NCBI GenBank assembly: GCA_902800525.1
Contig: CADCEV010000016.1
Location: forward strand, 25,312-89,311
Direction: 5' to 3'
Source: an uncultured Bacteroidales bacterium
GTDB lineage: Bacteria > Bacteroidota > Bacteroidia > Bacteroidales > Paludibacteraceae
DNA length: 64,000 nucleotides
Made by a program: the position numbers and the translations under genes
The notes under the pieces: generated by a model
What the model was told of the DNA's origin: nothing
Seen by the model: only the letters and a program-made list of their open reading frames with translations
Database searches by the model: none
Part shown: in pieces, positions 50,956 through 58,993 of the stretch
How the letters are laid out: the number at the start of each line of letters is the position of its first letter
Numbering within the stretch: the stretch's first letter is position 1

Positions 50956-51892
50956 GTACAATCGGAAGATGATCCGAAAAGCCGTCTTTCTGATAAATAA
51001 AACCATTATACGTGCGTTTGGGTTTGAGTCCCAGGTGTTTTTCATCCGGTTCTTGAATCCATTCCGCATCGTATATGGTAATCGAACTAACACTATCCAA
51101 AGCCGGCGAAGTATAGAACTGATCCAAACATGTCCATCGCCCTTGGTGTTTATGCGTACCTTTAGTACTTGGTACTTTCATTCGGTTATTAATCCCTCTG
51201 AGATCATCTTTCGGTTCGCTGTTAAAATCCCCCATTACCACTATTTTCGGGTCTCTAAACGTCCCAAAAACGCTGTCTATTGCACTTTGTAGTGTCTTCT
51301 TTGCGGCATTCCTTTTCCATTCGCTCTCTGCCGCTCCGCCTCGCTGGCTCGGAAAATGGCACACAAAGAGATGCAAGGTGTCCTTTTTGTCCACTAATGC
51401 TTGTACGTACAAAATATCCCGCGTATAGATATTGGGAATAGGTATAGCCTGCGTAGAAAGCGTATCTACACGCGATTTTTTATAGATGAGCGCCACATCT
51501 ATTCCTCGCGGGTCAGGACTTTCGTAGTGTACAAAATCATACTCGTTAGGCCGCAAGGTATAACACAGCCGCTTCACACAGAGCGCATTCTCCACCTCCT
51601 GCAAACCCACTATATCTACTCCATCCCATTCGCCTATATTCGTCAGAACCTGCGCAATATGCTCCACTTTCCGATAATACCGCGTATAACTCCATCGCCT
51701 TTCCCCTTCCGGCGTCCATTCGTAGTCGTCCTTTTCGATGAAAGTAGTGGAGTCTATACAGACAGTATCATGCTTTGGGTGAAAGAGATTTTCGGCGTTG
51801 TAACTGACCACACGAAGCGGTTCTGCCGCCACTTCCTGCAAGCTCATAAGACTCAGAACGAGCGCAAGTCCTATGTAAGTCGGTCTTATCAC
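50939..51892 (-). CDS. Endonuclease/exonuclease/phosphatase-family protein, exported
   Basis: 317 residues. Signal peptide (IGLALVLSLMSLQEVAAEP), then the EEP fold: RVVSYNAENLFHP (Asn), DIVGLQEVEN (catalytic Glu), ICHFPSQRGG-like FVCHFPSQRG, VMGDFNSEP (Asp/Asn) and SDHLPIVL (final His). Could be a periplasmic nuclease or phosphodiesterase. Starts with GTG at 51890-51892. Its last 17 bp overlap the convergent TonB receptor gene; it follows the esterase gene by 9 bp. Confidence 0.85.
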   Translation of the reverse strand: MIRPTYIGLALVLSLMSLQEVAAEPLRVVSYNAENLFHPKHDTVCIDSTTFIEKDDYEWTPEGERRWSYTRYYRKVEHIAQVLTNIGEWDGVDIVGLQEVENALCVKRLCYTLRPNEYDFVHYESPDPRGIDVALIYKKSRVDTLSTQAIPIPNIYTRDILYVQALVDKKDTLHLFVCHFPSQRGGAAESEWKRNAAKKTLQSAIDSVFGTFRDPKIVVMGDFNSEPKDDLRGINNRMKVPSTKGTHKHQGRWTCLDQFYTSPALDSVSSITIYDAEWIQEPDEKHLGLKPKRTYNGFIYQKDGFSDHLPIVLTISL

Positions 51893-51901
51893 GTGTTCAA
51901 A

Positions 51902-52687
51902 TTATCGGTACAACTTCTGCAAGAACCGCACAATATAATCCTGCCAGTTGTCCCAAGTATGTCCGCCGGCACTCTCGTAATAGGTGTATTCGAGGTGATT
52001 TGCTTGTAGCCAATGACGGTAATTGGTCACATCCTCGTAGAGAAAATCCTCTTTGCCGATACCGATCCAATACAAGGTGTTCGTAGCCATTTGCAGATGT
52101 ACTTCTTCTTCCCACGGTGCATACACATCGTTCGGTTCTACCGGAATAGTAGCCGGCGAAAAAAGTCCCACATAATCAAACTGTCCGTGCAGATGATGCG
52201 AGACGTGCATGGTATGAAAACCTCCCATGGAGAGACCCGCAATCGCTCTAAGTGCCGGTTTGTTGCTAATCTTGTACTTTGCCTCCGATTCAGCCATGAA
52301 TGCAGGAAACTCTCTCTCCCACTTACCATTCATCGCGTTTGCTTTTTCCTCTTCCGAAGTGGGACGATGAGGACAATTATCGGGCATGATCACCACCATC
52401 TCCTGTATTTTGCCGGCTTGCAGCAACGAATCCATTATTTCCACTAATCTGCCCTGTGTCGTCCAATCGTCCTCGTTGCCGTACATACCGTGTTGCAGAT
52501 ACAGAACAGGATACACATCGGCGGCTTTCTCATAACTTGCCGGCAGATACACGCAGCAAGGCGTACCGTTAATCGTGTCCCGTACTACCGTTCCTGCTCG
52601 TAGTGTTTCCTCACTCTTCGGACTACAACCCGTCACCATTCCCGCGCAGACCAAACCTGCCGCCAAGACAAAAAAGATGTTTTTCAT
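51902..52687 (-). CDS. Esterase D/feruloyl esterase-type alpha/beta hydrolase, lipoprotein
   Basis: 261 residues. Lipoprotein signal (GMVTGC, about residue 21), then VYLPASYEKAADVYPVLYLQHG, the nucleophile elbow AGLSMGGFHTM (Ser), acidic GIGKEDFLYED region and the catalytic His in ESAGGHTWDNW. This pattern matches carbohydrate-esterase-1-type and esterase D-like enzymes; possible role in removing acyl or feruloyl groups from plant polymers. It shares an operon with the EEP gene. An AT-rich repeat occupies the ribosome-binding region. Confidence 0.82.
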   Translation of the reverse strand: MKNIFFVLAAGLVCAGMVTGCSPKSEETLRAGTVVRDTINGTPCCVYLPASYEKAADVYPVLYLQHGMYGNEDDWTTQGRLVEIMDSLLQAGKIQEMVVIMPDNCPHRPTSEEEKANAMNGKWEREFPAFMAESEAKYKISNKPALRAIAGLSMGGFHTMHVSHHLHGQFDYVGLFSPATIPVEPNDVYAPWEEEVHLQMATNTLYWIGIGKEDFLYEDVTNYRHWLQANHLEYTYYESAGGHTWDNWQDYIVRFLQKLYR

Positions 52688-52689
52688 AT

Positions 52690-52722
52690 GAATTCGTAAT
52701 TTTTAATTTTTAATTTAATACG
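52690..52722. repeat. AT-rich repeat upstream of the esterase start
   Basis: On the minus strand AAATTAAAAATTACGAATT lies directly before the ATG at 52687, matching the copy upstream of corA. Confidence 0.8.
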
Positions 52723-53803
52723 GAACTGTAGTTCCGATAGTTGCATCTAACAGCCGGATACCATGTTTGGAGGCGATTTCATGGGCTATGCTGTCGGGTT
52801 CGTACCACGGGTGCATCGCCAAGGCAAACTTATCATGGTGAACCGTAAAATAGCTCTCGGCTTGCAAGTCCAGCATGGCTTGCTCCAAACCTTCCGGCGT
52901 GGTGTGGATATATTTCCAGTTTTCGTTATATTGGCCGTTTTCCAAGAATGCCAGATCAACCCTTCCAAACTGCTCGCGGATTGCCTTAAAACGCTTGTCA
53001 TAACCGCCATCTCCGCCGATATACACTTTCCGTCCTGCATTCTCAATCATGAACGAAGCCCAAAGGGTCTGATTGCGTTTACCCAACAACCGATTACTAA
53101 AATGCCGACTTGGCAAGCAAGTAATTTTTAATTCTTCATTTTTAATTCTTAATTCTTCACGCTCATTCCAATCCATCTCAATAATCTGCGTCTCACTATA
53201 CTTCCAATACCGCAGATAATCAGCTATTCCGAGCGGACAAAAGACCTTTTTGACCTTATGCCGGATATCCCGCAAGGTCGCATAATCCATATGATCCCAA
53301 TGTTCGTGCGTCACAATCAGTACATCGATCTCCGGCAGGTCTTCCGGGCGGTAGATGTCTGTTCCGGGAAAAGCTTTGAGCATAACTGAAGAAGGAAACT
53401 CCGGCTTTAGAACCGGATCCACCAACACTTTCACGCCACCTATCGAAAACAAATAAGACGAATGTCCGAACCACACAATCCAATCTTTATCCGTCTTCAG
53501 GCTCTTCAAATCTGTTTTTACCGCCTCAATCGGACTTTGCGGAACACGCACACTATCTTTATCCGCTAAAAAGCGCTTGATCATCTTCCACCGCCGATGT
53601 TTGGCGTCCTTGCTATGTACATCGCCCGTGAATTGCAAAGTCGGTTCCTGGTTTTGGAACATACCGTTGTAGTAACTCGGTGAGTTTTGTATTTTCTCTT
53701 TGCCCACATGCCTATACACCCCAAAAGCCGGATGTGCCAGCACAGCGCATACCACTCCCGCGACCAAAATAATTATTCCGATTACAATCAGCAAGATCTT
53801 CAT
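52715..53803 (-). CDS. MBL-fold metallo-hydrolase, membrane-anchored
   Basis: About 362 residues. N-terminal hydrophobic anchor (ILLIVIGIIILVAGVVCAVLA), then a metallo-beta-lactamase-fold domain: LIVTHEHWDHMDYATL (H-x-H-x-D-H), WFGHSSYLFSIGGVKVLVDP, CLPSRHFSNR and YIGGDGGYD, like UlaG or NAPE-PLD-type phosphodiesterases. Insert REELRIKNEELKIT is encoded by TTAATTCTT-type repeats (53122-53160). ATG at 53803 or 53809; the promoter lies close upstream. Substrate unknown. Confidence 0.85.
   Translation of the reverse strand: MKILLIVIGIIILVAGVVCAVLAHPAFGVYRHVGKEKIQNSPSYYNGMFQNQEPTLQFTGDVHSKDAKHRRWKMIKRFLADKDSVRVPQSPIEAVKTDLKSLKTDKDWIVWFGHSSYLFSIGGVKVLVDPVLKPEFPSSVMLKAFPGTDIYRPEDLPEIDVLIVTHEHWDHMDYATLRDIRHKVKKVFCPLGIADYLRYWKYSETQIIEMDWNEREELRIKNEELKITCLPSRHFSNRLLGKRNQTLWASFMIENAGRKVYIGGDGGYDKRFKAIREQFGRVDLAFLENGQYNENWKYIHTTPEGLEQAMLDLQAESYFTVHHDKFALAMHPWYEPDSIAHEIASKHGIRLLDATIGTTVPY
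53122..53160. repeat. TTTTTAATTCTTCA repeat inside the MBL gene
   Basis: Imperfect 9/11-bp units TTTTTAATTCTTCA, TTTTTAATTCT, TAATTCTTCA. Translated as EELRIKNEELKIT. Confidence 0.75.
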
Positions 53804-53838
53804 TTTCATTCCGTTTGTCCTTTGTTCAAAATCAGTTG

Positions 53839-53871
53839 CAAAGGTACAACTTTTTTCTAATATATGCAAAT
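53839..53871 (-). promoter_or_regulatory. Promoter of the MBL gene
   Basis: Leftward -7 TACCTTTG at 53839-53846, -33 TTTGCA at 53866-53871, spacer AGAAAAAAGTTG. Confidence 0.75.
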
Positions 53872-54595
53872 AATTTTGTACTTTTCCGAAGATTGCAGCA
53901 TTTATTTACCCTTTGTACTTTCTACTTTATCCTTTGTCCTTTTATTGCCGATTATTAAGATTTTGCCCGTTACGACCCTCTTACGACTCGCTTACGGGAG
54001 ACATACGGGACGATAGATCACGAGAGACCGACGAGAGACCGACGAGAGACCGACGAGATACCGTGATTAAATATTCGATTTTTAAGATTTTGTCCTTTTG
54101 CACCCTCTCCATTATTCTTTGGTTAATCAGCCACTCTCAAGCATCTCTCGAGCCACTCTCATACCCTTCCTGAAAATGTACGATTTTTAAGAATCCCCAA
54201 CTATCTAACCTCCGCGTAACATACGCGCAACATCCGCGCAACCTCTGCGTAAACCGAAACGGATGTGTGAATTTGTGGAAGTGTGAATTTGCGCAAAATT
54301 GCATAAATTGCAGAATTGCACATCTGTGTAACTTTTAACCTTTTTCGGGACTTATATAATCCAAGCATCGATACAAGCGGCAAAATCGGAAGAAGATATT
54401 TTTTATTTGTTTGTCCAAAATTACCAAAAATGGATCAAAAATTATTTGGCATCCCGAAATACCCGCGAAAGACTCGCGAAATACCCGCGAAAGTGGCGCT
54501 AAAAGGTACGAAAAAACTTCAATTGCATAACAAGCGGGCAACTCATTGAGCACCCGCTTGTTTGATTTGTACATTGTACTTTGTTCCTTTGTACT
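53872..54595. repeat. Gene-free region filled with short tandem repeats
   Basis: No credible gene in about 720 bp. Contents in order: TTTGTACTTT-type repeats (53915-53940); four 11-bp units CGAGAGACCGA (54021-54064, last one degenerate); four 11-bp units of type CGCGCAACATC (about 54214-54257); two GTGTGAATTTG units (54263-54291); 11-bp units ACCCGCGAAAG, ACTCGCGAAAT, ACCCGCGAAAG (about 54462-54494); a hairpin CAAGCGGG/CCCGCTTG (54531-54560) that could end the BspA-like gene transcript; and TTTGTAC repeats to 54598. Three different sequences share the same 11-bp period. Confidence 0.8.
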
Positions 54596-57562
54596 TTACT
54601 TGACCTCTTGACCTTGGAGGGTATAGGTTTTGTTGCCGCGGAGGATGAAGATTTGACCGTTATGGAGGATCTTGGTACATTGTACACTGTTCACTTGTAC
54701 ATCTTCTATGGCTGTTGGTATTTCACCGGTAGTAGTAAATGATCCGGATTTGGTATCTAATGTGTTGTTATTTGCATCTTTTGCCACAATAGAGTAGCCA
54801 TATTGTGTGTTATTGGTCAAACCGGTTATAGTAAATCTGAATCCTTCAGTTTGTTGCTGTCTTGCCGTTTCGCGTGCAGGAGCAAAAGCAATTCCTATCA
54901 ACTGACCTTGGGCATTGAAAGTTAATGTGCAAACTGTTTGGTCATCTTTTGTAATAGTTATTTCGTATGATTGAGCACCTTCAACAACAGGCCAAATGAT
55001 ATTTGCGGTATTCTCTGTTGGTGTAATAACAACACTTGTTATCGGATCAGTTACAGTTTCTGCATCAATTGTTTGTATGTAATAAAAATCGCGCCAACCT
55101 GTTGCAACTCGATACATATCTACAGAGGCGGATAAGACATGTAATGTACACTCAAACTTATCAATACCATCAAAAGTGTTACTATATGCAGTTGATGGTT
55201 TTTCCCGGTAGCAATATATATCTTTTAAGTTAGTGCAATTATAAAAGGCTTGCTCATAAATCGTTTTAACGCTTTCCGCAATACTAATATGCTTTAAAGT
55301 AGCATATTCCGAGAAGGCACTATTGCCGATAGCAGTTATTCCTTCTGAAATAATCAGTTTTTCTACCTCAACAGGTGCTTCTAATCCAAATGTATAATTG
55401 TTTGTTAGCGCACCTTCTCCGCTAATCGTAAGTGCTTTATTATAACTATCATATTCCCACGTCAAAGCCAAATTTTCCCCGCATGTACCACTTTTATCAA
55501 AATCAAATTCAGCAATAAATGTAGTGTCTTGGGTAAGAATTACTGCACGTGGGTTTTCTGTATTCCCGTCATTCCATTTTGTAAAATGATATCCATAGGA
55601 AGGAGTTGCCCATATATTATAAACAGCTTCTTCGTTACATGCCGTAGCATCCTTAGAGACTAATGAATCACTCGTATTATTTTGCGGCAACACAGATAAA
55701 ATATAAGGGAAGGGAGCATATCTCATTTTTGAAGCATATGAAGAAATTCTTTCTTTATACGCATCTAACATGCCACATGGAACATATATGGCAAAATTTG
55801 GATGGCATTGAGAAAATGCATTCCATTCTACACTCGACAAATTCTCGCCGATAGTTATTGATTGCAAATTAGAACATCCATAAAAAGAGTATAAACCAAT
55901 CTCTTTCACAGAATTTGGGAGCGTAACCGCAGTTATTGTAGTTACTTCTTTTAATAAATATGAAGGAATATATGTTACGCCCTCACCAAAAGAAATCGAA
56001 ATGATCGAATTTCTTGCGGAATAGAAGGGGAAACCATTTGCGTCCTCATTCGGTTTCTGTTGTCTATAATTAGTAGCATTCCAATTAACGGTTTGTATTA
56101 AAGAGCATTGGTTAAATACTGATTTGCCTAACGCAATCACTCCTGCACCGATAGTTACCTCTTCTAACGCATAACATTCTTGAAAAGCCCCTTCTCCTAA
56201 TGAAGTGACATTGTCAGGGATAACAATAGATTTCAAGTGCTCACAATTTCTAAAAGCACGATACCCAATAGTTACTATACTATTAGGAAGGAAGATAGAT
56301 TTCAAACTATCACAATGATAGAAAGCAAAATCACCAATACTTGTCATACCCTCAGATAACGAAATATGTGCGATTCGCAATTTATAATCATACCATGGAA
56401 CAGTATTATATGTAGTCCAATTATCCATAGCCCCACTACCTTCAATAGTGAGTGTACTATCTTCTGCAGTAAAGAACCATGTAAGAAACTCTCCGCAAGT
56501 ACCAATAGTATCAACATCTAATACTCGAACAATATATTGATTTGTTTCTACAGAAGTATTGTTAAACATATTAGATGCCTCGCAACTAAAATTATATTGT
56601 CCTATAGCATTGGCAACAAATTCGTAGATTTCGGATGTCGCTCCCTCTATTATGTTACCATCAGCGTACCATTGAAATGCCGTTGCGTGCTCAGCACTAC
56701 AAGTCAATAGAATTGTATCACCTATATTCGCTAAGGATTTTCCAGATATTGTTGCCTGTTTTACAGAATCAGTGGACAAGACTTGAAACGTAATTTCATC
56801 AATTCCTTCGCATAAACCATTTAGTGCCGGCTGACTAATAGTAAATGTATGTTCGCCGGCAGTTGCCGTCCATTGATTATTAATAATCATTTCTCCACTT
56901 GTTCCCATTAGGGTAACAGGAGCTCCATTTCCTCCTGTCGCGCCAAATGTGATCACGTCACCCGTATATACATCTGTTGTTTTATTTGCGCTAATTTGCA
57001 ATGGACTTACCGGCTCTTGGCAACCATATATAATTTTGATATTATCTATAGCAAGACACTTTGCAGTTGATTGAAGTGGACAAGTGGTGACTATTTTAAT
57101 TTTCCCAGTTAGGAATTGATCTGTTGTAACCGTTTTAGTTCCCCACTTTTTTGTTCCTCCTGTATTAAAACCTTCTTTTGATCCAACCGGTGCAAATAAT
57201 TCTACCTCTCCTTGATCGGTTATAATATATGCTGATATCAAAGGCTTTGTGTTATCGTCAGCAATTAAATCCAATGATAATTCTGCTATTCCTTCATAAA
57301 CAGCTGTTGATGTTATCGTAATACCATTGGTATACTGATAATAAAAGCCCAGATAATTACCATCTTTCAGTACAAATTCTTCATGAATACTCTGAGTAAT
57401 TTCACATCGAGAAACGCCACTAGTTGTTGCTGAGATATTTACATCCCAGTTTGTTTCCAAAGACACATTGTCATCAAATGTGTATAGCTTTGTTTCTTGT
57501 GAGGCCCATAGATTTCCTATTGCTAACATGGCCGCAATAATGGTAAAAAATTTTGTTTTCAT
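54596..57562 (-). CDS. Secreted BspA-like leucine-rich repeat protein with C-terminal sorting-like tail
   Basis: About 988 residues. Signal peptide FFTIIAAMLAIGNLWA, then Ig-like/PKD-like segments (about 200-360), followed by two BspA-type LRR_5 blocks (examples: SIGDFAFYHCDSLKSIFLP, TIGYRAFRNCEHLKSIVIP, SLGEGAFQECYALEEVTIG). A fibronectin-like domain precedes a C-terminal TAIEDVQVNSVQCTKILHNG tail, then IFILRGNKTYTLQGQEVK, the kind of short tail I associate with secreted Bacteroidales proteins. Surface protein, possibly adhesive; the tail's sorting role is inferred. ATG at 57562 chosen over an upstream one overlapping the previous gene. Confidence 0.82.
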   Translation of the reverse strand: MKTKFFTIIAAMLAIGNLWASQETKLYTFDDNVSLETNWDVNISATTSGVSRCEITQSIHEEFVLKDGNYLGFYYQYTNGITITSTAVYEGIAELSLDLIADDNTKPLISAYIITDQGEVELFAPVGSKEGFNTGGTKKWGTKTVTTDQFLTGKIKIVTTCPLQSTAKCLAIDNIKIIYGCQEPVSPLQISANKTTDVYTGDVITFGATGGNGAPVTLMGTSGEMIINNQWTATAGEHTFTISQPALNGLCEGIDEITFQVLSTDSVKQATISGKSLANIGDTILLTCSAEHATAFQWYADGNIIEGATSEIYEFVANAIGQYNFSCEASNMFNNTSVETNQYIVRVLDVDTIGTCGEFLTWFFTAEDSTLTIEGSGAMDNWTTYNTVPWYDYKLRIAHISLSEGMTSIGDFAFYHCDSLKSIFLPNSIVTIGYRAFRNCEHLKSIVIPDNVTSLGEGAFQECYALEEVTIGAGVIALGKSVFNQCSLIQTVNWNATNYRQQKPNEDANGFPFYSARNSIISISFGEGVTYIPSYLLKEVTTITAVTLPNSVKEIGLYSFYGCSNLQSITIGENLSSVEWNAFSQCHPNFAIYVPCGMLDAYKERISSYASKMRYAPFPYILSVLPQNNTSDSLVSKDATACNEEAVYNIWATPSYGYHFTKWNDGNTENPRAVILTQDTTFIAEFDFDKSGTCGENLALTWEYDSYNKALTISGEGALTNNYTFGLEAPVEVEKLIISEGITAIGNSAFSEYATLKHISIAESVKTIYEQAFYNCTNLKDIYCYREKPSTAYSNTFDGIDKFECTLHVLSASVDMYRVATGWRDFYYIQTIDAETVTDPITSVVITPTENTANIIWPVVEGAQSYEITITKDDQTVCTLTFNAQGQLIGIAFAPARETARQQQTEGFRFTITGLTNNTQYGYSIVAKDANNNTLDTKSGSFTTTGEIPTAIEDVQVNSVQCTKILHNGQIFILRGNKTYTLQGQEVK

Positions 57563-57597
57563 AATAATGTAGTTTTTAATTAACATATTATTTATTT

Positions 57598-58218
57598 TCA
57601 TGGCTTCTTGCTTGTTTTTCGAGCATCTAAGAGTTGCTTTCTCCATTCTTCATTTATGGCAGTATTTCCTTCGATATTAAGTACATAGGTGCCCAAAGCT
57701 ATACAAATAGACTCAAATACCACTACATATTCCTCCGCTTTTTCACCCTCAAAAGGTAACCACTGAAAATATGTACCGGCGAGTAAAATATCTATTTCCT
57801 TCTCTTTGTATTCTTGGTATGCCACCCCAGGGGACATGATTCCATATAACGTGCGACGGAGAGTAGATGTTCGCACCGTTCCTTGTAAATGCTGCTTGAG
57901 AATGCGTCGTTCCCCTTTGACACTTTTGCCAAAGTATAACACATAACATTCTTCGCCTCCAATAATTTCTGTTTTAGGCAAATCGAATTTTAAAGCAAAT
58001 AGTTTTTTTGCGACCTCCGAATTACAAGGCACACACCAGCGATACAGACACGGATTCCGTAAGCCTTTCTTAGCTTCTTCGAAATTGTCCAAAGTTAACT
58101 GAACACGCTCAGACATATTCAATTCCGGCATGATAACTTTGGAAAGTTTCATCCTATTTAGGATTTCTTCCATGATTGGTGTGCCATGGTGTAATAATAA
58201 ATTTTTGTAGTATTCCAT
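57598..58218 (-). CDS. GIY-YIG nuclease-like protein
   Basis: 206 residues, cytosolic. CLYRWCVP could be the GIY strand, followed about 40 residues later by YVLYFGKSVKGERRILKQHL (YIG strand, then Arg and His), TSTLRRTLYG and a final E-x-x-x-x-x-LNIEGN-like FESICIALGTYVLNIEGN. This order fits the GIY-YIG fold, but the key residues are not certain. AT-rich. It lies between the rod-like RNA candidate and the BspA-like gene and could be accessory. Confidence 0.5.
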   Translation of the reverse strand: MEYYKNLLLHHGTPIMEEILNRMKLSKVIMPELNMSERVQLTLDNFEEAKKGLRNPCLYRWCVPCNSEVAKKLFALKFDLPKTEIIGGEECYVLYFGKSVKGERRILKQHLQGTVRTSTLRRTLYGIMSPGVAYQEYKEKEIDILLAGTYFQWLPFEGEKAEEYVVVFESICIALGTYVLNIEGNTAINEEWRKQLLDARKTSKKP

Positions 58219-58268
58219 TATATATTTAAATTAAAGATATAAAAATGCGCGGGCTTTCAGGCGTTCAT

Positions 58269-58408
58269 TTGATTGTTTGAGGTCCTAGACTTACCTATAA
58301 GTATTCAAATAAATGCACAGAAAACTCACGCAATTACGTGAGCGTGCATAAACCGTACTTGAATACTTAATGATGTTTGTGAACTTGTCTAGGGTTTCAA
58401 ACAATCAA
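58269..58408 (-). ncRNA. Rod-shaped structured RNA candidate (6S-like?)
   Basis: Five nested complementary pairs form one long rod: TTGATTGTTTGA (58269-58280) with 58397-58408 (12 bp); CCTAGAC (58284-58290) with 58387-58393; TAAGTATTCAA (58298-58308) with 58359-58369; ATGCAC (58313-58318) with 58344-58349; CTCACG (58325-58330) with 58337-58342, loop CAATTA. Between the second and third helices lies an asymmetric bubble. It sits 50 bp downstream of tRNA-Ala on the same strand. The size and the bubble recall 6S RNA, but the identity is unproven; a mobile-element end is the alternative. The strand is inferred from the tRNA. Confidence 0.45.
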
Positions 58409-58457
58409 GTTTTGGCTTATTACGCTTTTCTTTGGCACTCACTTGTGCCTGTATATG

Positions 58458-58531
58458 TGGAGTATAGCGGACTCGAACCGCTCACCTCGACACTGCCAGT
58501 GTCGCGCTCTAGCCAGATGAGCTAATACCCC
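58458..58531 (-). tRNA. tRNA-Ala (anticodon GGC)
   Basis: Minus-strand cloverleaf. Acceptor GGGGTAT pairs with ATACTCC, including the G3-U70 pair that marks tRNA-Ala. The D arm is GCTC...GAGC, the anticodon stem CGACA/TGTCG has loop CTGGCAG (anticodon GGC), and the T arm is AGCGG-TTCGAGT-CCGCT. Discriminator base A. The CCA end is not encoded. Confidence 0.95.
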
Positions 58532-58608
58532 AAAATGTCACCTCTTTTTAACGCTGCCGATCTCAGCGAAATCACGATACAATTATTGTTCCGCACGCAA
58601 TTTGCGTG

Positions 58609-58700
58609 CAAAGGTACAACTTTTTTCTGAAATATGCAAATCTACTTAGTATTTTATATTAAAATCGACTATTTTTTTGCAATAAGCAACCCTTTTGCAT
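58609..58700 (-). promoter_or_regulatory. tRNA-Ala promoter with upstream element
   Basis: Leftward -7 TACCTTTG at 58609-58616, -33 TTTGCA at 58636-58641, spacer CAGAAAAAAGTTG. The element with minus-strand core TTATTGCAAAAAAATAGTC lies upstream at about 58660-58685, as at the YaaW operon. A GCACGCAAATTGCGTGC hairpin lies at the transcript 5' end. Confidence 0.72.
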
Positions 58701-58792
58701 ATTACCAAAAGTAAAATAAACGCCGAATACTTGTCTATAGTCGGAGCAATGTTCCCTACTTCTCTTTCCGTTCGAATTGCCTTGACTTGGCA

Positions 58793-58993
58793 ATTCTCCA
58801 TGGAAAAATGAATGAAGCAGAGATTATGAGGCGCCAAATATTATTCGGCAAAATGGACGAAGCAAAAGGAATACAATGGACGAAGAAAAAGGAATACAAT
58901 GGACGAAGCAAAAAGGTTATACAGAATGGACGAAGCAAAAGGGATATACAGGAAATGCGAAGCTTCGTTAATTTTTCCGAATACCATTCGGAG
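58793..58993. repeat. REP-like array next to the RAYT gene
   Basis: A degenerate copy with GGAAAAATGAATGAAGC (58802-58818); a fuller copy ATTCGGCAAAATGGACGAAG (58843-58862) after an imperfect palindrome; then AATGGACGAAGC-type units at 58852, 58875, 58898 and 58925 (spacing 23, 23 and 27 bp, each followed by AAAAGG and ATACA-like bases); and an inverted full copy at 58957-58993 with hairpin TCCGAAT-ACC-ATTCGGA. The inverted copy contains the RAYT stop codon. Confidence 0.8.

Noticed and set aside
54021-54064. Tandem 11-bp repeats as a CRISPR array
   Set aside because: There are no spacers between units and no cas genes.
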